64,000 nucleotides of DNA from Alphaproteobacteria bacterium (GCA_030425185.1 JAUIAU010000010.1:1-64000), one strand, 5' to 3'. Shown: positions 48,104 through 57,907, counted from the stretch's first letter. Made by a program: numbers and translations. The notes: generated by a model from the sequence alone, not told the origin.

Positions 48104-49162
48104 ATGCGAACCCTAATGCTTTCCAGTCTTGCGCTCGGACTGGCCGGGCAGGCCGAGGCGGGGCTGGAGGTGTGCAACCAGACCGACACCCGGCACCAGG
48201 TCGCGATCGGCTATTCGGACAACGGCGACTGGGTCAGCGAGGGCTGGTGGGGGGTCGATCCCGGGGCCTGCACCACGGTGATCGGCGGCGACCTGAAGGT
48301 GCGCAACGTCTACTACCGCCCCACCGCCAGCGGCCATGACTATGGCGGCGAGTACGCCTTCTGCGTCGACAGCGCCGCCTTCACCATCCGCGGCGACACC
48401 GACTGCGCGGCGCGCGGTTACCGCGAGGCGCTGTTCCTGATGGAGGACACCGGCCCGACCGCGACCGAGTGGACCATCGTTCTGAACGGCGCGCCGGTGC
48501 CGGACAAGGCGCCCGCGCCGCCGCCTGCGCCCGCCCCGGCCCCTGCGCCCGCGCCGATGGCGGGGCTCGGGTTCGAGTATTCCGATTTCGACAGCGGCAT
48601 CGAGCCGGGCACGATGGGCGAGCCGTTCACGGTGGAGGGGCGGTTCCTCGAATGCGCGATGCCCGAGGGCGAGCGCTACTGCCTGTTCGAGGCCGAAGGC
48701 TGGGAATGGTACCTCTACGAGGGCGCGACGCCCTCCTTCGCGCTCGACGCGATGGAGGTCCTGACGCCGGGCCAGCGGGCGGTCTTCAGCGGCGACGTGA
48801 TCAGCTATGGCGACATCTCGGTCGAGGCGATGCTGCGGCGCTACGTGGCCGACGGCACCGAGGACGAGAGCGACCGGATCTGGGCCGCCGTGCAGGGCAG
48901 CTTCTATGCCGCCGACGAGCCGGGCTACACGGCGGACGTCTATACCAACAACTTCTTCACCGAGAACGGCGGCATCCTGTCGGGCGAGATCTTCCGGATC
49001 GCGCCGGACTGTCCCGAGAGCAACGGCGCAGGCCCGGTGATGATCCGCACCGAGCGCGAGACGCAGGACAGCGTCTGTTTCGTGCTGTCGGACTGGGGTC
49101 CGGGCGGCTTCACCACGACCTTCGCGGGCGGCTGGCAGGAGACCCGCTGGGTGCGGCGTTAA
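48104..49162 (+). CDS. Secreted DUF1036-like protein with Pro/Ala linker and a second C-terminal domain
   Basis: LEVCNQTDTRHQVAIGYSDNGDWVSEGWWGVDPGACTTVI...VYYRP; linker [19 protein letters not shown]. Confidence 0.75.
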   Translation: MRTLMLSSLALGLAGQAEAGLEVCNQTDTRHQVAIGYSDNGDWVSEGWWGVDPGACTTVIGGDLKVRNVYYRPTASGHDYGGEYAFCVDSAAFTIRGDTDCAARGYREALFLMEDTGPTATEWTIVLNGAPVPDKAPAPPPAPAPAPAPAPMAGLGFEYSDFDSGIEPGTMGEPFTVEGRFLECAMPEGERYCLFEAEGWEWYLYEGATPSFALDAMEVLTPGQRAVFSGDVISYGDISVEAMLRRYVADGTEDESDRIWAAVQGSFYAADEPGYTADVYTNNFFTENGGILSGEIFRIAPDCPESNGAGPVMIRTERETQDSVCFVLSDWGPGGFTTTFAGGWQETRWVRR

Positions 49163-49227
49163 CCTGATTTCAACTTTTTCCCGCGGCCCGGTTGAGTCGG
49201 GCCCGCGCAGGCCCGATCTTTGCGGGC

Positions 49228-49905
49228 ATGCGGGGACGGATCATCATCGTTGCGGCGCTGGCTGCCGCCCTTTGGGCGAGTGCCGCGCTGGCCGACCTGA
49301 GCGGACGCGCGCGGGTGATCGACGGCGACACGCTGGAGATCCGCGGCGTGACGGTCCGGCTGCTGGGGATCGACGCGCCCGAGGCCGACCAGACCTGCGC
49401 GCGCGCCGGGGACCGGGCCTGGCCCTGCGGGCGCTGGGTCACGCAGGAGGTGCGCGCCTATCTGAGCGGACGGACGGTGACCTGCGCCGAGGAAGGGCAG
49501 GACCGCTATGGCCGGGTGCTGGGGCGCTGCCGGGTCGGGGACGCGGACCTGTCGGCGACGCTGGCGGTGTCGGGCCTGGCCTGGGTGAACCCGCGCTACG
49601 AACTGACCTACCAGCCGCAGGAGAAGGCCGCCGCCCTGGCGGGCCGGGGCCTCTGGGCAATGCAGAGCGTGCCGCCCTGGGAATATCGCGCCACTGAGGC
49701 CGCGGCGCTGGCGGCACGGCCGCCGCAGCAGGCCCCGCGCACGGGCTGTGTCATCAAGGGCAACATCTCGTCGGGCGGGCGCATCTACCATGTGCCGGGG
49801 CAGGAGCACTATGACCGCACCCGCATCGACACCGCCCGGGGCGAACGCTGGTTCTGCTCGGCGGCCGAGGCGCGGGCGGCAGGCTGGCGACCGGCCCGGC
49901 GCTGA
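49228..49905 (+). CDS. Thermonuclease (SNase-like) family protein
   Basis: GRARVIDGDTLEIRGVTVRLLGIDAPEADQTC...DRYGRVLGRC. Confidence 0.88.
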   Translation: MRGRIIIVAALAAALWASAALADLSGRARVIDGDTLEIRGVTVRLLGIDAPEADQTCARAGDRAWPCGRWVTQEVRAYLSGRTVTCAEEGQDRYGRVLGRCRVGDADLSATLAVSGLAWVNPRYELTYQPQEKAAALAGRGLWAMQSVPPWEYRATEAAALAARPPQQAPRTGCVIKGNISSGGRIYHVPGQEHYDRTRIDTARGERWFCSAAEARAAGWRPARR

Positions 49906-50017
49906 GGCGCATGGGGGATGCATCTTTCCCGCCCGAACTTGATCCCGGTCAAGGTGCGGGGCCGTCGGGCATCGCAAGGTGACTCGCAACACAGGCTCAG
50001 AAAGACAGGAGGGGACC

Positions 50018-50260
50018 ATGTCGAACACGCCGCATGAACTCGCGGAGGAGTTTCCGCAGCACGTCGAGCGGATGCACCAGCTCAAGACCGAGGACGCGCA
50101 TTTCGCGAAGCTCTTCGACGAATACCACGAGGTGAACCGCGCCGTTCACCGGGCCGAATCCCGCGTCGAGGTGATCGACGAGTCGGCCGAGGAAACGCTG
50201 CGCCGCCGCCGGATGGCGATCAAGGATCAGATCTTCGGCTATCTCGCCACCCCGGCCTGA
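50018..50260 (+). CDS. YdcH/DUF465 family protein
   Basis: MSNTPHELAEEFPQHVERMHQLKTEDAHFAKLFDEYHEVNRAVHRAESRVE. Confidence 0.9.
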   Translation: MSNTPHELAEEFPQHVERMHQLKTEDAHFAKLFDEYHEVNRAVHRAESRVEVIDESAEETLRRRRMAIKDQIFGYLATPA

Positions 50261-50308
50261 GCCGGATCCGACTTCGACAGGGCGACCTCCCGCGCCCTGC
50301 TCAAGGAA

Positions 50309-50343
50309 CCCGCCGCCGATCCTCCCTCGGCGGCGGGTTTTTT
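50309..50343 (+). terminator. Intrinsic terminator
   Basis: CCCGCCGCCGA-TCCTCCC-TCGGCGGCGGG followed by TTTTTT. Confidence 0.92.
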
Positions 50344-50353
50344 CATGGGTTGG

Positions 50354-50989
50354 CTAGTCCTGCGGGGCCTGATCCGGCAGGGATCGCACCAGAGCGATCA
50401 GGTTGCCGACCTGCTGTCGGGTCGGGGTAAGGCTCAGATCTCCGTGTGCGATACGGTTGCGCAGCGTTCCCAGTTCGCGCAGCAGCGGTTCGGAGTCCGG
50501 CAGGACCCGGCCTGTCGTGACCAAGAGATCAATCATCGTGGCGGTGCTCATCATCCGGTCTTGGAGTTCAGGCTGCGCGCGCCGGGCCTTCGCTTCCAGG
50601 GCGGCCCAGGCCAGTAGCAGGGCAGCACGGGGCGCGCGCTCGATCAGGTCCGCGGCCTCCATCAGACTGGCGTCCACGATTTCCGCGGTTGCCGGAGTGA
50701 CAGGGCCCACCTCGGACGTGGCATAGACGATCTCCAGCCGCCACTCCGGGTGACGGGACAGAAGGGACTTGATCTGTTCGATTTTGGTTGCGGCGGCCGG
50801 GCGGGTTCCGTCGATCACCTCGATGATGAGACCCGGAGTCCTTCCGGTCGCAATCGCATCCGGGAAGTGGTGCCCGAGGAATGCAGGCAGGTCCTGCTGC
50901 CGAGGGTCCCGCAGCACAGTATAGCCCTGACGGCGCCAGTGCGGTTCCATCCGGTCCAGAGCATAGCGGTTTGTCGGTTCAAATCCCAC
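50354..50989 (-). CDS. Putative REase_AHJR-like nuclease-fold protein with HEPN-like C-terminus
   Basis: GYTVLRDPRQQDLPAFLGHHFPDAIATGRTPGLIIEVID (AHJR-like) and ELGTLRNRIAHGDLS (RNxxAHG); GTG start overlaps the previous stop (TAGTG). Confidence 0.55.
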   Translation of the reverse strand: MGFEPTNRYALDRMEPHWRRQGYTVLRDPRQQDLPAFLGHHFPDAIATGRTPGLIIEVIDGTRPAAATKIEQIKSLLSRHPEWRLEIVYATSEVGPVTPATAEIVDASLMEAADLIERAPRAALLLAWAALEAKARRAQPELQDRMMSTATMIDLLVTTGRVLPDSEPLLRELGTLRNRIAHGDLSLTPTRQQVGNLIALVRSLPDQAPQD

Positions 50990-51441
50990 TATGACAACTC
51001 CTCATGCGGGTCCCCTGTCACCTTAACATACACGAGCGGTTTTTCCGCCCTCAATGCATCGAGAAGGCACGAACTCGGATCGGAAAACGCGAACACCCGC
51101 TCGGGTTCGAACTTCTGTACGACCAGACGTTCGACAAGGGCATCGTCGGCATAGATTGTCCCTGTCATGGCATCGAGGATCGGTTTGACGCGATTGTCGA
51201 CATCGCCCGCGAGAGCGGCAGCCGGGAAAATATAGATCGTCACCGAGACGGAGTCGGTGAGGAGCCATGACCCTTCCTCGAGACCGTCGCTTGCCGCCCT
51301 TGAAACCCGGGACCGCCACTGTGTCTTGGATGCGGAGCTCGCCTGAGCGCTGACGGCTGTCCCCGCTACCAGAAACTCAAGCGGCAGATCGGGTTCCATG
51401 GCCTCCACCCGGTGCAAGCGCGTCGAACCCAGTTTGGCCAA
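50989..51441 (-). CDS. RusA-like Holliday-junction resolvase family protein
   Basis: AGDVDNRVKPILDAMTGTIYADDALVERLVVQKFEPE carries the RusA-type DxDN...KPxLDA...DD signature. Confidence 0.75.
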   Translation of the reverse strand: MAKLGSTRLHRVEAMEPDLPLEFLVAGTAVSAQASSASKTQWRSRVSRAASDGLEEGSWLLTDSVSVTIYIFPAAALAGDVDNRVKPILDAMTGTIYADDALVERLVVQKFEPERVFAFSDPSSCLLDALRAEKPLVYVKVTGDPHEELS

Positions 51442-51518
51442 ATAGGTAAAGGTAACCTTAAGGCCTTGGCCCTCCCGTGCTCCGCCGCTAGCGTCGCCGC
51501 CGGACGAGGGAGGATGCC

Positions 51519-52700
51519 ATGGCGCGACGCTGGCAGGGACTGGCGCTGCTGTTCACGCTGCGTGCGACGATGGCGTTCCAGTTCGCCACCGTGGGCGCGC
51601 TGGGGCCGCTGGTGCAGGAAAGCTTCGCGGTGGACGCGGCGGGCCTCGGGCTGCTGATCGGGCTCTATGTCGCGCCGGGCATCGCGGTGTCGCTGCCCGG
51701 GGGACTGTTCGGCAAGCGGTTCGGCGATGTCCGCGTGATCGGCGCGGGGCTCTGCCTGATGATCGCGGGCGGCATGCTGATGAGCCTCGCCAGCGGCTGG
51801 GGCCTGCAACTGGCGGGCCGGGTGCTGGCCGGGGCGGGCGGCGTGTTCCTGAACGTGCTGATGACCAAGATGGTGACCGACTGGTTCGCGGGGCGCGAGA
51901 TCGCCACGGCGATGGCGAGCTTCGTCAACGCCTGGCCCGGGGGCATCGCGCTGGCGCTGGTGGCGCAGCCGATGGTGGCCGAGGCGGGCGGGCTGGTCGC
52001 CGCGCAGGCGCTTGCCGTGGCGCTGTCGGCGGCGGGGCTGATCTGGTTGCTGCTGCAACCCCTGCCCGAGGCACTGGCGCAGGCGGGACCGGTCCGGGCC
52101 TGGCCCGCGGGCCGCGGGCTGGCGGCGATCCTGCTGGCGGGCTGTGTCTGGGGCCTCTACAACGGCGGGTTCGCGCTGCTCCTGAGTTTCGGGCCGACGC
52201 TGATGGTCGAGCGCGGCACGGCGCTGGTCGAGGCCAGCCGGGCGGTCAGCCTGGTGTTCTGGGTCATCGCGGTCTTCGGCGTGCTGGGCGGGGCGCTGGC
52301 CGACCGCACCGGGCGGCCGGGCCTCGTGCTAGTCGGCGCGACGCTGGTGCAGGCGGTCCTGCTGCTGGTGTTCGCCTCCGGCGGCTCGTCGGTGGCACTC
52401 CTGCTGGCGATCGGGGTGATGGTCGGCCTGCCCTCCGGGCCGATCATGGCGATGCCCGCCCGCGCGCTGGCCCCGGCCGAGCGGTCCGTGGGTATGGGGC
52501 TGTTCTACACCGTCTATTACCTGTGGTTCGCGCTGATCCCGCCCGCGGCAGGTGCCGCGATCGAGGTCGCGGGCACCGCGGCCGCCGCGCTGGTGCTGGG
52601 GGCGGGGCTGCTGATGACCTCGCTCGCCTGCGCGGCGGGGTTCGAGGGGGTGGTGCGGGGCGTCAAGCGCCCGGCCCCTCAGGCCGGATCGACGCGGTAG
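51519..52700 (+). CDS. MFS transporter (CynX/NimT-like)
   Basis: 12 TM; RWQGLALLFTLRATMAFQFATVGALGPLVQESFAVDAAGLGLLIGLYVAPGIAVSLPGG. Confidence 0.85.
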   Translation: MARRWQGLALLFTLRATMAFQFATVGALGPLVQESFAVDAAGLGLLIGLYVAPGIAVSLPGGLFGKRFGDVRVIGAGLCLMIAGGMLMSLASGWGLQLAGRVLAGAGGVFLNVLMTKMVTDWFAGREIATAMASFVNAWPGGIALALVAQPMVAEAGGLVAAQALAVALSAAGLIWLLLQPLPEALAQAGPVRAWPAGRGLAAILLAGCVWGLYNGGFALLLSFGPTLMVERGTALVEASRAVSLVFWVIAVFGVLGGALADRTGRPGLVLVGATLVQAVLLLVFASGGSSVALLLAIGVMVGLPSGPIMAMPARALAPAERSVGMGLFYTVYYLWFALIPPAAGAAIEVAGTAAAALVLGAGLLMTSLACAAGFEGVVRGVKRPAPQAGSTR

Positions 52701-54073
52701 GGCAGCACGCCGCGGGTGTCGTGATCGACAGACAGGCGGCGTTCCAGCGGCGGAACCGAACGCTGGTGGCAATGGCGGCGCTCGCAGATGCGGCAGGAGA
52801 TGCCGATCGGCTCGAACGCGCCGTCTTTGAGGTCGAAGCCGTCGGCATAGACCAGTGCCGAGGCATAGCGCACCTCGCAGCCCAGCCCGATGGCGTAGCG
52901 GCGGACCGGGGCGTTCCAGTGCCCGCCGGGTTTCGACACGTCGCGGGCAAGGCAGATGTAGCGCACGCCATCCGGGGTTTCGGCAAGCTGGCGCAGGAAG
53001 CGGCCCGGCGTCTCGAACGCCTGGTGGACGTTCCACAGCGGGCAGGCGCCGCCGAAGCGGGCGAATTGCAGCCGCGTCGCGGAGTGCCGCTTGGTGATGG
53101 TCCCGGCCTGGTCGACGCGGACGAAGAAGAAGGGGATGCCCTTTGCCCCCGGCCGCTGCATCGTCGAGAGCCGGTGCGCGACCTGTTCGATGGAGGCGCC
53201 GAAGCGGTCGGCCAGCCGTTCGAGGTCGTGCCGGGTCTCGCGCGCGGCGTCGAGGAAGGCGGTGTAGGGCAGCAGCACCGCGCCCGCGAAGTAGTTCGCC
53301 AGCCCGATCCGGGCGATGTCGCGGGCGGCGTCGGTCTGGAAGCGGGCAAAGTCGAGCGTGGCGTCGAGCAGCTTGCCCTGCGTTAAAAGCGCGATCTGGT
53401 GCAGGAGCTGGAAGCGCCGGGTGGCGGCGGCGGCGCGCGTCGACAGCCGGAGGCGCCGCGCCTCCGGGTCATAGAGGCGCAGGTCGGGCATGTCGGCGGC
53501 CTCGGTGGCGATGCCGGCCTCGGCCAGCAAGCGCAGCGCGCCCGCCTCGGGGTCGGGGCCGAGCCGGGCCGCGACCCGTTCGGCGGCGCGGTCCACGGCG
53601 TCGATGTAGTTGTCGCAGTAGTGGAAGAAGTCGCGGACCTCCTCCCACGGGCTGGGGCTGAGGGCGCTGCCTTCGCGCCCCAGCGCCTCGTCGAGCGAGG
53701 CGAGGCGCTCGTGCGTGGCGCGGTAGGCGCGGTGCAGTTCGAGGAAGGCGCGCGCCAGCGCCGGGGCATTCGCCGCGCTCAGCCGCAGGTCGGCCAGCGG
53801 CGGGGCCTCGGTGAAGACCGGGTCTGTCAGCGCTTCGCGCAGGTCCGAGACGAGGCGCTCGGTGTCGCCCTGGGCCAGTTCGGTGACGTCGAAGCCGAAT
53901 TCCCGCGCCAGCGCCACCACGACCGCCGTCGAGACCGGGCGGTTGTTGTTCTCCATCTGGTTCAGGTAGGGCAGCGAGATCCCCAGCTTTTCGGCGAAGG
54001 CGCGCTGCGTCAGCCCGAGGCGCTGGCGCGTCTCGCGCAGTTTCGCCCCGGCATAGAGCTTCTGCTGGGTCAT
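52679..54073 (-). CDS. pccR: ScfR/PccR-type regulator (XRE HTH + ImmA/IrrE-like + DUF2083)
   Basis: KLRETRQRLGLTQRAFAEKLGISLPYLNQMENNNRPVS; C-terminal CPLWNVHQAFETPGRF; CRICERRHCHQRSVPPLERRLSVD. Confidence 0.85.
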   Translation of the reverse strand: MTQQKLYAGAKLRETRQRLGLTQRAFAEKLGISLPYLNQMENNNRPVSTAVVVALAREFGFDVTELAQGDTERLVSDLREALTDPVFTEAPPLADLRLSAANAPALARAFLELHRAYRATHERLASLDEALGREGSALSPSPWEEVRDFFHYCDNYIDAVDRAAERVAARLGPDPEAGALRLLAEAGIATEAADMPDLRLYDPEARRLRLSTRAAAATRRFQLLHQIALLTQGKLLDATLDFARFQTDAARDIARIGLANYFAGAVLLPYTAFLDAARETRHDLERLADRFGASIEQVAHRLSTMQRPGAKGIPFFFVRVDQAGTITKRHSATRLQFARFGGACPLWNVHQAFETPGRFLRQLAETPDGVRYICLARDVSKPGGHWNAPVRRYAIGLGCEVRYASALVYADGFDLKDGAFEPIGISCRICERRHCHQRSVPPLERRLSVDHDTRGVLPYRVDPA

Positions 54074-54091
54074 GGCGTGCGGGTCCCGGTC

Positions 54092-54122
54092 TTTGCAAAC
54101 CTGAGCTTAGCGGGCTGCAAAG
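54092..54122. promoter_or_regulatory. Putative PccR autoregulatory site
   Basis: TTTGCAAA (54092-54099) and CTGCAAAG (54115-54122) just upstream of the regulator start. Confidence 0.5.
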
Positions 54123-54147
54123 CGGCGGCCAAGCGGGGCCTTGGCGC

Positions 54148-55365
54148 TCAGCCCGAGACCAGTTGCCGCTCGCGCCGCAGGACGTAGAGGATCGAGAGCA
54201 CCGACAGGATCGAGGTGATCAGCATGATCGCCATCAGCGGCCAGGGTCCGGCCCCCGGCACCAGCAGGGCGGCCGCCAGCGCCGACAGCGCGGCCCCGCC
54301 GCCGATCATGAACGCGCCGCCAAGGCCCGAGGCCGTTCCCGCGAGGTGCGGCCGCACCGAGAGCAGGCCGGCGGTGGCGTTGGGTAGCGTCATCCCGTTG
54401 CCGAGGCCGACGAAGGTGACGAAGCCGAAGAAGGCGACCGGGTGGGTGAAGCCCAGCCCGTAGAGCAGCGGCGGGAAGACGAGGCCCGCGGTCGCGATCA
54501 GGCAGCCCATCAGGATCATCGGGTTCACCCCGACGCGCACCGAGTAGCGCCCGGAAATGAAGTTGCCGACCGCGTAGCCGATGGCGGGCGCCCCGAAGAA
54601 GAAGCCAAGTTGCTCGGGCGGCAGGCCGTAGACGGTGGTGCCGACGTAGGGCGCTCCGCCGAGGAAGGCGAAGAACGCCCCCGAGCAGAACGCCGAGCAG
54701 GCGACATAGCCCCAGAACCGGCGCGAGGTCAGCAGTTCGGGATACTCGCGGGCCTGTTCGGCAAAGCTGGTGCTGCGCGCGGCCGAGGTCTCGCCCAGGT
54801 CGAAGAAGATCAGCGCGAGGATCGCGGCGGCGCCGAAGAGCAGCAACAGGAAGGACGCCTGCCATCCGAACGCGGCTTCGAGCGCGCCGCCGATGGCGGG
54901 CGCGATCATCGGGACGAGGGACATGCCCATGGTGACATAGCCGATCATCGACGCGCTTTCGGCCGGTCCGACCATGTCGCGCACGATGGCGCGGCTGAGC
55001 ACGAGGCCCGCCGCCACCACGGCCTGCGCCATGCGGAAGGCGAGGAACACCTCGATCGTCGGGGCCAGGAGGCAGCCCAGCGTCATCAGCAGGAAGAGCG
55101 TCGTGGTGGTCAGCAGGACCCGCCGCCGTCCGAACCGGTCCGAGATCGGGCCGACGACGATCTGCAGGATCGCGGTCGCCATCAGGTAGAGCGACACCGA
55201 GAGCTGCACAACGCGGTAGTCGGTCTCGAAATAGAGGGCCATCCCCGGCAGCGAGGGCAGGAAGATGTTCAGGCTCATCGCGGACAGGCCGGCGACGAGC
55301 ACGAGGGTCACGATGTGGGGCGGTGTCGTCCGGTCGAGAAACCGGACCCTGGGGCGCTGGCTCAT
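54148..55365 (-). CDS. Bcr/CflA family multidrug efflux MFS transporter
   Basis: MSQRPRVRFLDRTTPPHIVTLVLVAGLSAMSLNIFLPSLPGMALYFETDYRVVQLSVSLYLMATAILQIVVGPISDRFGRRRVLL. Confidence 0.92.
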   Translation of the reverse strand: MSQRPRVRFLDRTTPPHIVTLVLVAGLSAMSLNIFLPSLPGMALYFETDYRVVQLSVSLYLMATAILQIVVGPISDRFGRRRVLLTTTTLFLLMTLGCLLAPTIEVFLAFRMAQAVVAAGLVLSRAIVRDMVGPAESASMIGYVTMGMSLVPMIAPAIGGALEAAFGWQASFLLLLFGAAAILALIFFDLGETSAARSTSFAEQAREYPELLTSRRFWGYVACSAFCSGAFFAFLGGAPYVGTTVYGLPPEQLGFFFGAPAIGYAVGNFISGRYSVRVGVNPMILMGCLIATAGLVFPPLLYGLGFTHPVAFFGFVTFVGLGNGMTLPNATAGLLSVRPHLAGTASGLGGAFMIGGGAALSALAAALLVPGAGPWPLMAIMLITSILSVLSILYVLRRERQLVSG

Positions 55366-55497
55366 GCGAAAGGTGATAGGCCGGGACGCGGGGCGCGTCC
55401 ATCCGCAGCGGCCCGGCGGCCTGTGCAAAAGCGCAGACAGCGGGCCGGGCATCGCGCAGAGCCGAATTAACAGATTTGCGATTACCTTTTCGGTGAC

Positions 55498-55514
55498 TTT
55501 GCAGTGTTTGCAAA
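55498..55514. promoter_or_regulatory. Putative PccR binding site upstream of pccB
   Basis: TTTGCAGTGTTTGCAAA, 90 nt upstream of the pccB start. Confidence 0.55.
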
Positions 55515-55603
55515 TTCGCGGGATTCTCCTTTGCGGCAACCTGCCTGATCGTTATGCACCCTGAAAGCCGATAGACCTGCGCGAAACGAGAGGGAGCCGG
55601 ACC

Positions 55604-57136
55604 ATGAAAGACATTCTTCACGAGCTCGAGCACCGCCGCGCGGATGCGCGCCTCGGCGGGGGCCAGGCGCGGATCGACAGCCAGCACGGCAAGGGCAAGC
55701 TGACCGCCCGCGAGCGGATCGAGCTGCTGCTCGACGAGGGCTCGTTCGAAGAATACGACATGTTCATCACCCATCGCTGCACCGACTTCGGGATGCAGGA
55801 GAACACCCCGCGCGGCGACGGCGTCGTCACCGGCTGGGGCACGGTGAACGGCCGCCAGGTCTATGTCTTCGCGCAGGACTTCACGGTTCTCGGCGGCTCG
55901 GTCTCCGAAACCCACGCGGCCAAGATCTGCAAGATCATGGACATGGCGATGCAGAACGGCGCGCCGGTCATCGGCATCAACGACTCGGGCGGGGCGCGCA
56001 TCCAGGAGGGCGTCAGCTCGCTGGCGGCCTATGGCGAGGTGTTCAAGCGCAACATCCGCGGCTCGGGCGTGGTCCCGCAGATCAGCCTGATCATGGGCCC
56101 CTGCGCGGGCGGCGCGGTCTACAGCCCCGCGATGACCGACTTCATCTTCATGGTGAAGGACTCGTCCTACATGTTCGTGACCGGACCGGACGTGGTGAAG
56201 ACCGTCACCAACGAGCATGTCACCGCCGAGGAGCTGGGTGGCGCCTCGACCCACACCCGCAAGTCCTCGGTCGCGGACGGCGCCTTCGAGAACGACGTGG
56301 TGGCACTGGCCGAGACGCGCCGCCTGATCGACTTCCTGCCGCTGTCGAACCGCGAGAAGCCGCCGGTGCGGCCGTTCTTCGACGATCCCGGCCGGCTGGA
56401 GCCGAGCCTCGACACGCTGGTGCCGGACAACCCCAACCAGCCCTACGACATGAAGGAACTGATCCTGAAGATCGCCGACGAGGCCGATTTCTTCGAGATT
56501 CAGGAAGAGTTCGCCAAGAACATCATCACCGGCTTCATCCGGCTGGAAGGCTCGACCGTGGGCGTGGTGGCGAACCAGCCGATGGTGCTGGCGGGCTGCC
56601 TCGACATCGACAGCAGCCGCAAGGCCGCGCGCTTCGTGCGGTTCTGCGACGCCTTCGAGATCCCGATCCTGACGCTGGTCGACGTGCCGGGCTTCCTGCC
56701 GGGCACCACGCAGGAATACGGCGGCGTCATCAAGCACGGCGCGAAACTGCTCTATGCCTTCGGCGAGGCGACGGTCCCGAAGGTGACCGTCATCACTCGC
56801 AAGGCCTATGGCGGCGCCTATGTCGTGATGGCCTCGAAGCACCTGCAGGGCGACATCAACTATGCCTGGCCGACCTCCGAGGTCGCGGTGATGGGGGCCA
56901 AGGGCGCGGTCGAGATCCTCTATCGCTCGGAACTGGGCGACCCGGAGAAGATCGCGGGCCGCGTGAAGGATTACGAAGACCGCTTCGCCAACCCCTTCGT
57001 CGCCGCCGAGCGGGGCTTCATCGACGAGGTGATCCAGCCGCGCTCGACCCGCAAGCGGGTGGCCCGTGCCTTTGCCGCGCTGCGCGGCAAGAAGCTGGAT
57101 ATGCCGTGGAAGAAGCACGACAACCTTCCGCTGTGA
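55604..57136 (+). CDS. pccB: Propionyl-CoA carboxylase beta subunit
   Basis: [54 protein letters not shown]; full carboxyltransferase domain. Confidence 0.95.
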   Translation: MKDILHELEHRRADARLGGGQARIDSQHGKGKLTARERIELLLDEGSFEEYDMFITHRCTDFGMQENTPRGDGVVTGWGTVNGRQVYVFAQDFTVLGGSVSETHAAKICKIMDMAMQNGAPVIGINDSGGARIQEGVSSLAAYGEVFKRNIRGSGVVPQISLIMGPCAGGAVYSPAMTDFIFMVKDSSYMFVTGPDVVKTVTNEHVTAEELGGASTHTRKSSVADGAFENDVVALAETRRLIDFLPLSNREKPPVRPFFDDPGRLEPSLDTLVPDNPNQPYDMKELILKIADEADFFEIQEEFAKNIITGFIRLEGSTVGVVANQPMVLAGCLDIDSSRKAARFVRFCDAFEIPILTLVDVPGFLPGTTQEYGGVIKHGAKLLYAFGEATVPKVTVITRKAYGGAYVVMASKHLQGDINYAWPTSEVAVMGAKGAVEILYRSELGDPEKIAGRVKDYEDRFANPFVAAERGFIDEVIQPRSTRKRVARAFAALRGKKLDMPWKKHDNLPL

Positions 57137-57148
57137 GGGGGGGCTGCA

Positions 57149-57907
57149 ATGACAACGAGCGCTCTTCAGCTGCAACAATTGCTGCACTCTGTATCCGCCA
57201 AAAAAACAGAGGCTTCGGCAAGGTTTGTTGATGTTCTTACCGATGAGCTTGGGTTGTCGGGCGTTGATGGACGCATTGATGCGGTCAGTCTGTTGTTGCG
57301 TCAAGTAAACCGTGTGTTGGAGGACTTTGAAGCACTCGATCTCGACGAGAACTCCAAGATTACACTTGGCGGTTTCCTTAGACCTTTTCGAGGTCTTTTG
57401 ACTTACTCGCAAGTCAACATGGATATGCAGAATGCCAGAAAGAACTTCTTGAGCGGGGACTCAATTGTCGGGCTTGTCTCGATCCACTCAGCCTTATCTG
57501 GAAAGCTTGAAAGAATTGAACTAAAGGAAGATATTTCTTCTCTCTTGGCGGATGCATCGAGCATTTTGAAATCTCTAGAAGAGGTCGAATTGCCAGCAAG
57601 CCTTGACAGAATTCTTAGAATTCGGGTCGTTCAAATAAAGACTGCTTTGGAATGCTACAGATATCTTGGCGCGGAAGAATTGCAGGCTGCAATTGAATCC
57701 TTAGTTGGGGTTTCCGTGATGAACGCCGGGAAGCCCGGAGAAAGCTCAACTGAAAGTCTTTGGGAAAAAGTTCGAGGCTTGGTCTATAAATCGAAAGTTG
57801 CCCTCGATACTGCCCAAGTAGCATCAAGCAATGCGGTGAAAACTGCTGATAATGTGTTGGCGCTCGGTGATCTTGCCCAGAAAATGCTGTCCGGCCCAAG
57901 CTCATGA
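57149..57907 (+). CDS. Orphan hypothetical protein, low GC
   Basis: 252-aa alpha-helical ORF visibly lower in GC than flanks; stop overlaps the next ATG. Confidence 0.65.
   Translation: MTTSALQLQQLLHSVSAKKTEASARFVDVLTDELGLSGVDGRIDAVSLLLRQVNRVLEDFEALDLDENSKITLGGFLRPFRGLLTYSQVNMDMQNARKNFLSGDSIVGLVSIHSALSGKLERIELKEDISSLLADASSILKSLEEVELPASLDRILRIRVVQIKTALECYRYLGAEELQAAIESLVGVSVMNAGKPGESSTESLWEKVRGLVYKSKVALDTAQVASSNAVKTADNVLALGDLAQKMLSGPSS

Noticed and set aside
50978-50995. tRNA T-arm look-alike GGTTCAAATCCCA at the RusA/AHJR gene junction
   Set aside because: No acceptor stem, anticodon arm or matching T-stem could be found around it; more likely chance similarity at the GTG start (MGFEPT).
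54107-57412. 1101-aa minus-strand ORF
   Set aside because: Antisense shadow of pccB (plus strand) running into the Bcr/CflA gene in another frame; low-complexity His/Arg/Asp-rich composition typical of GC-rich antisense frames.
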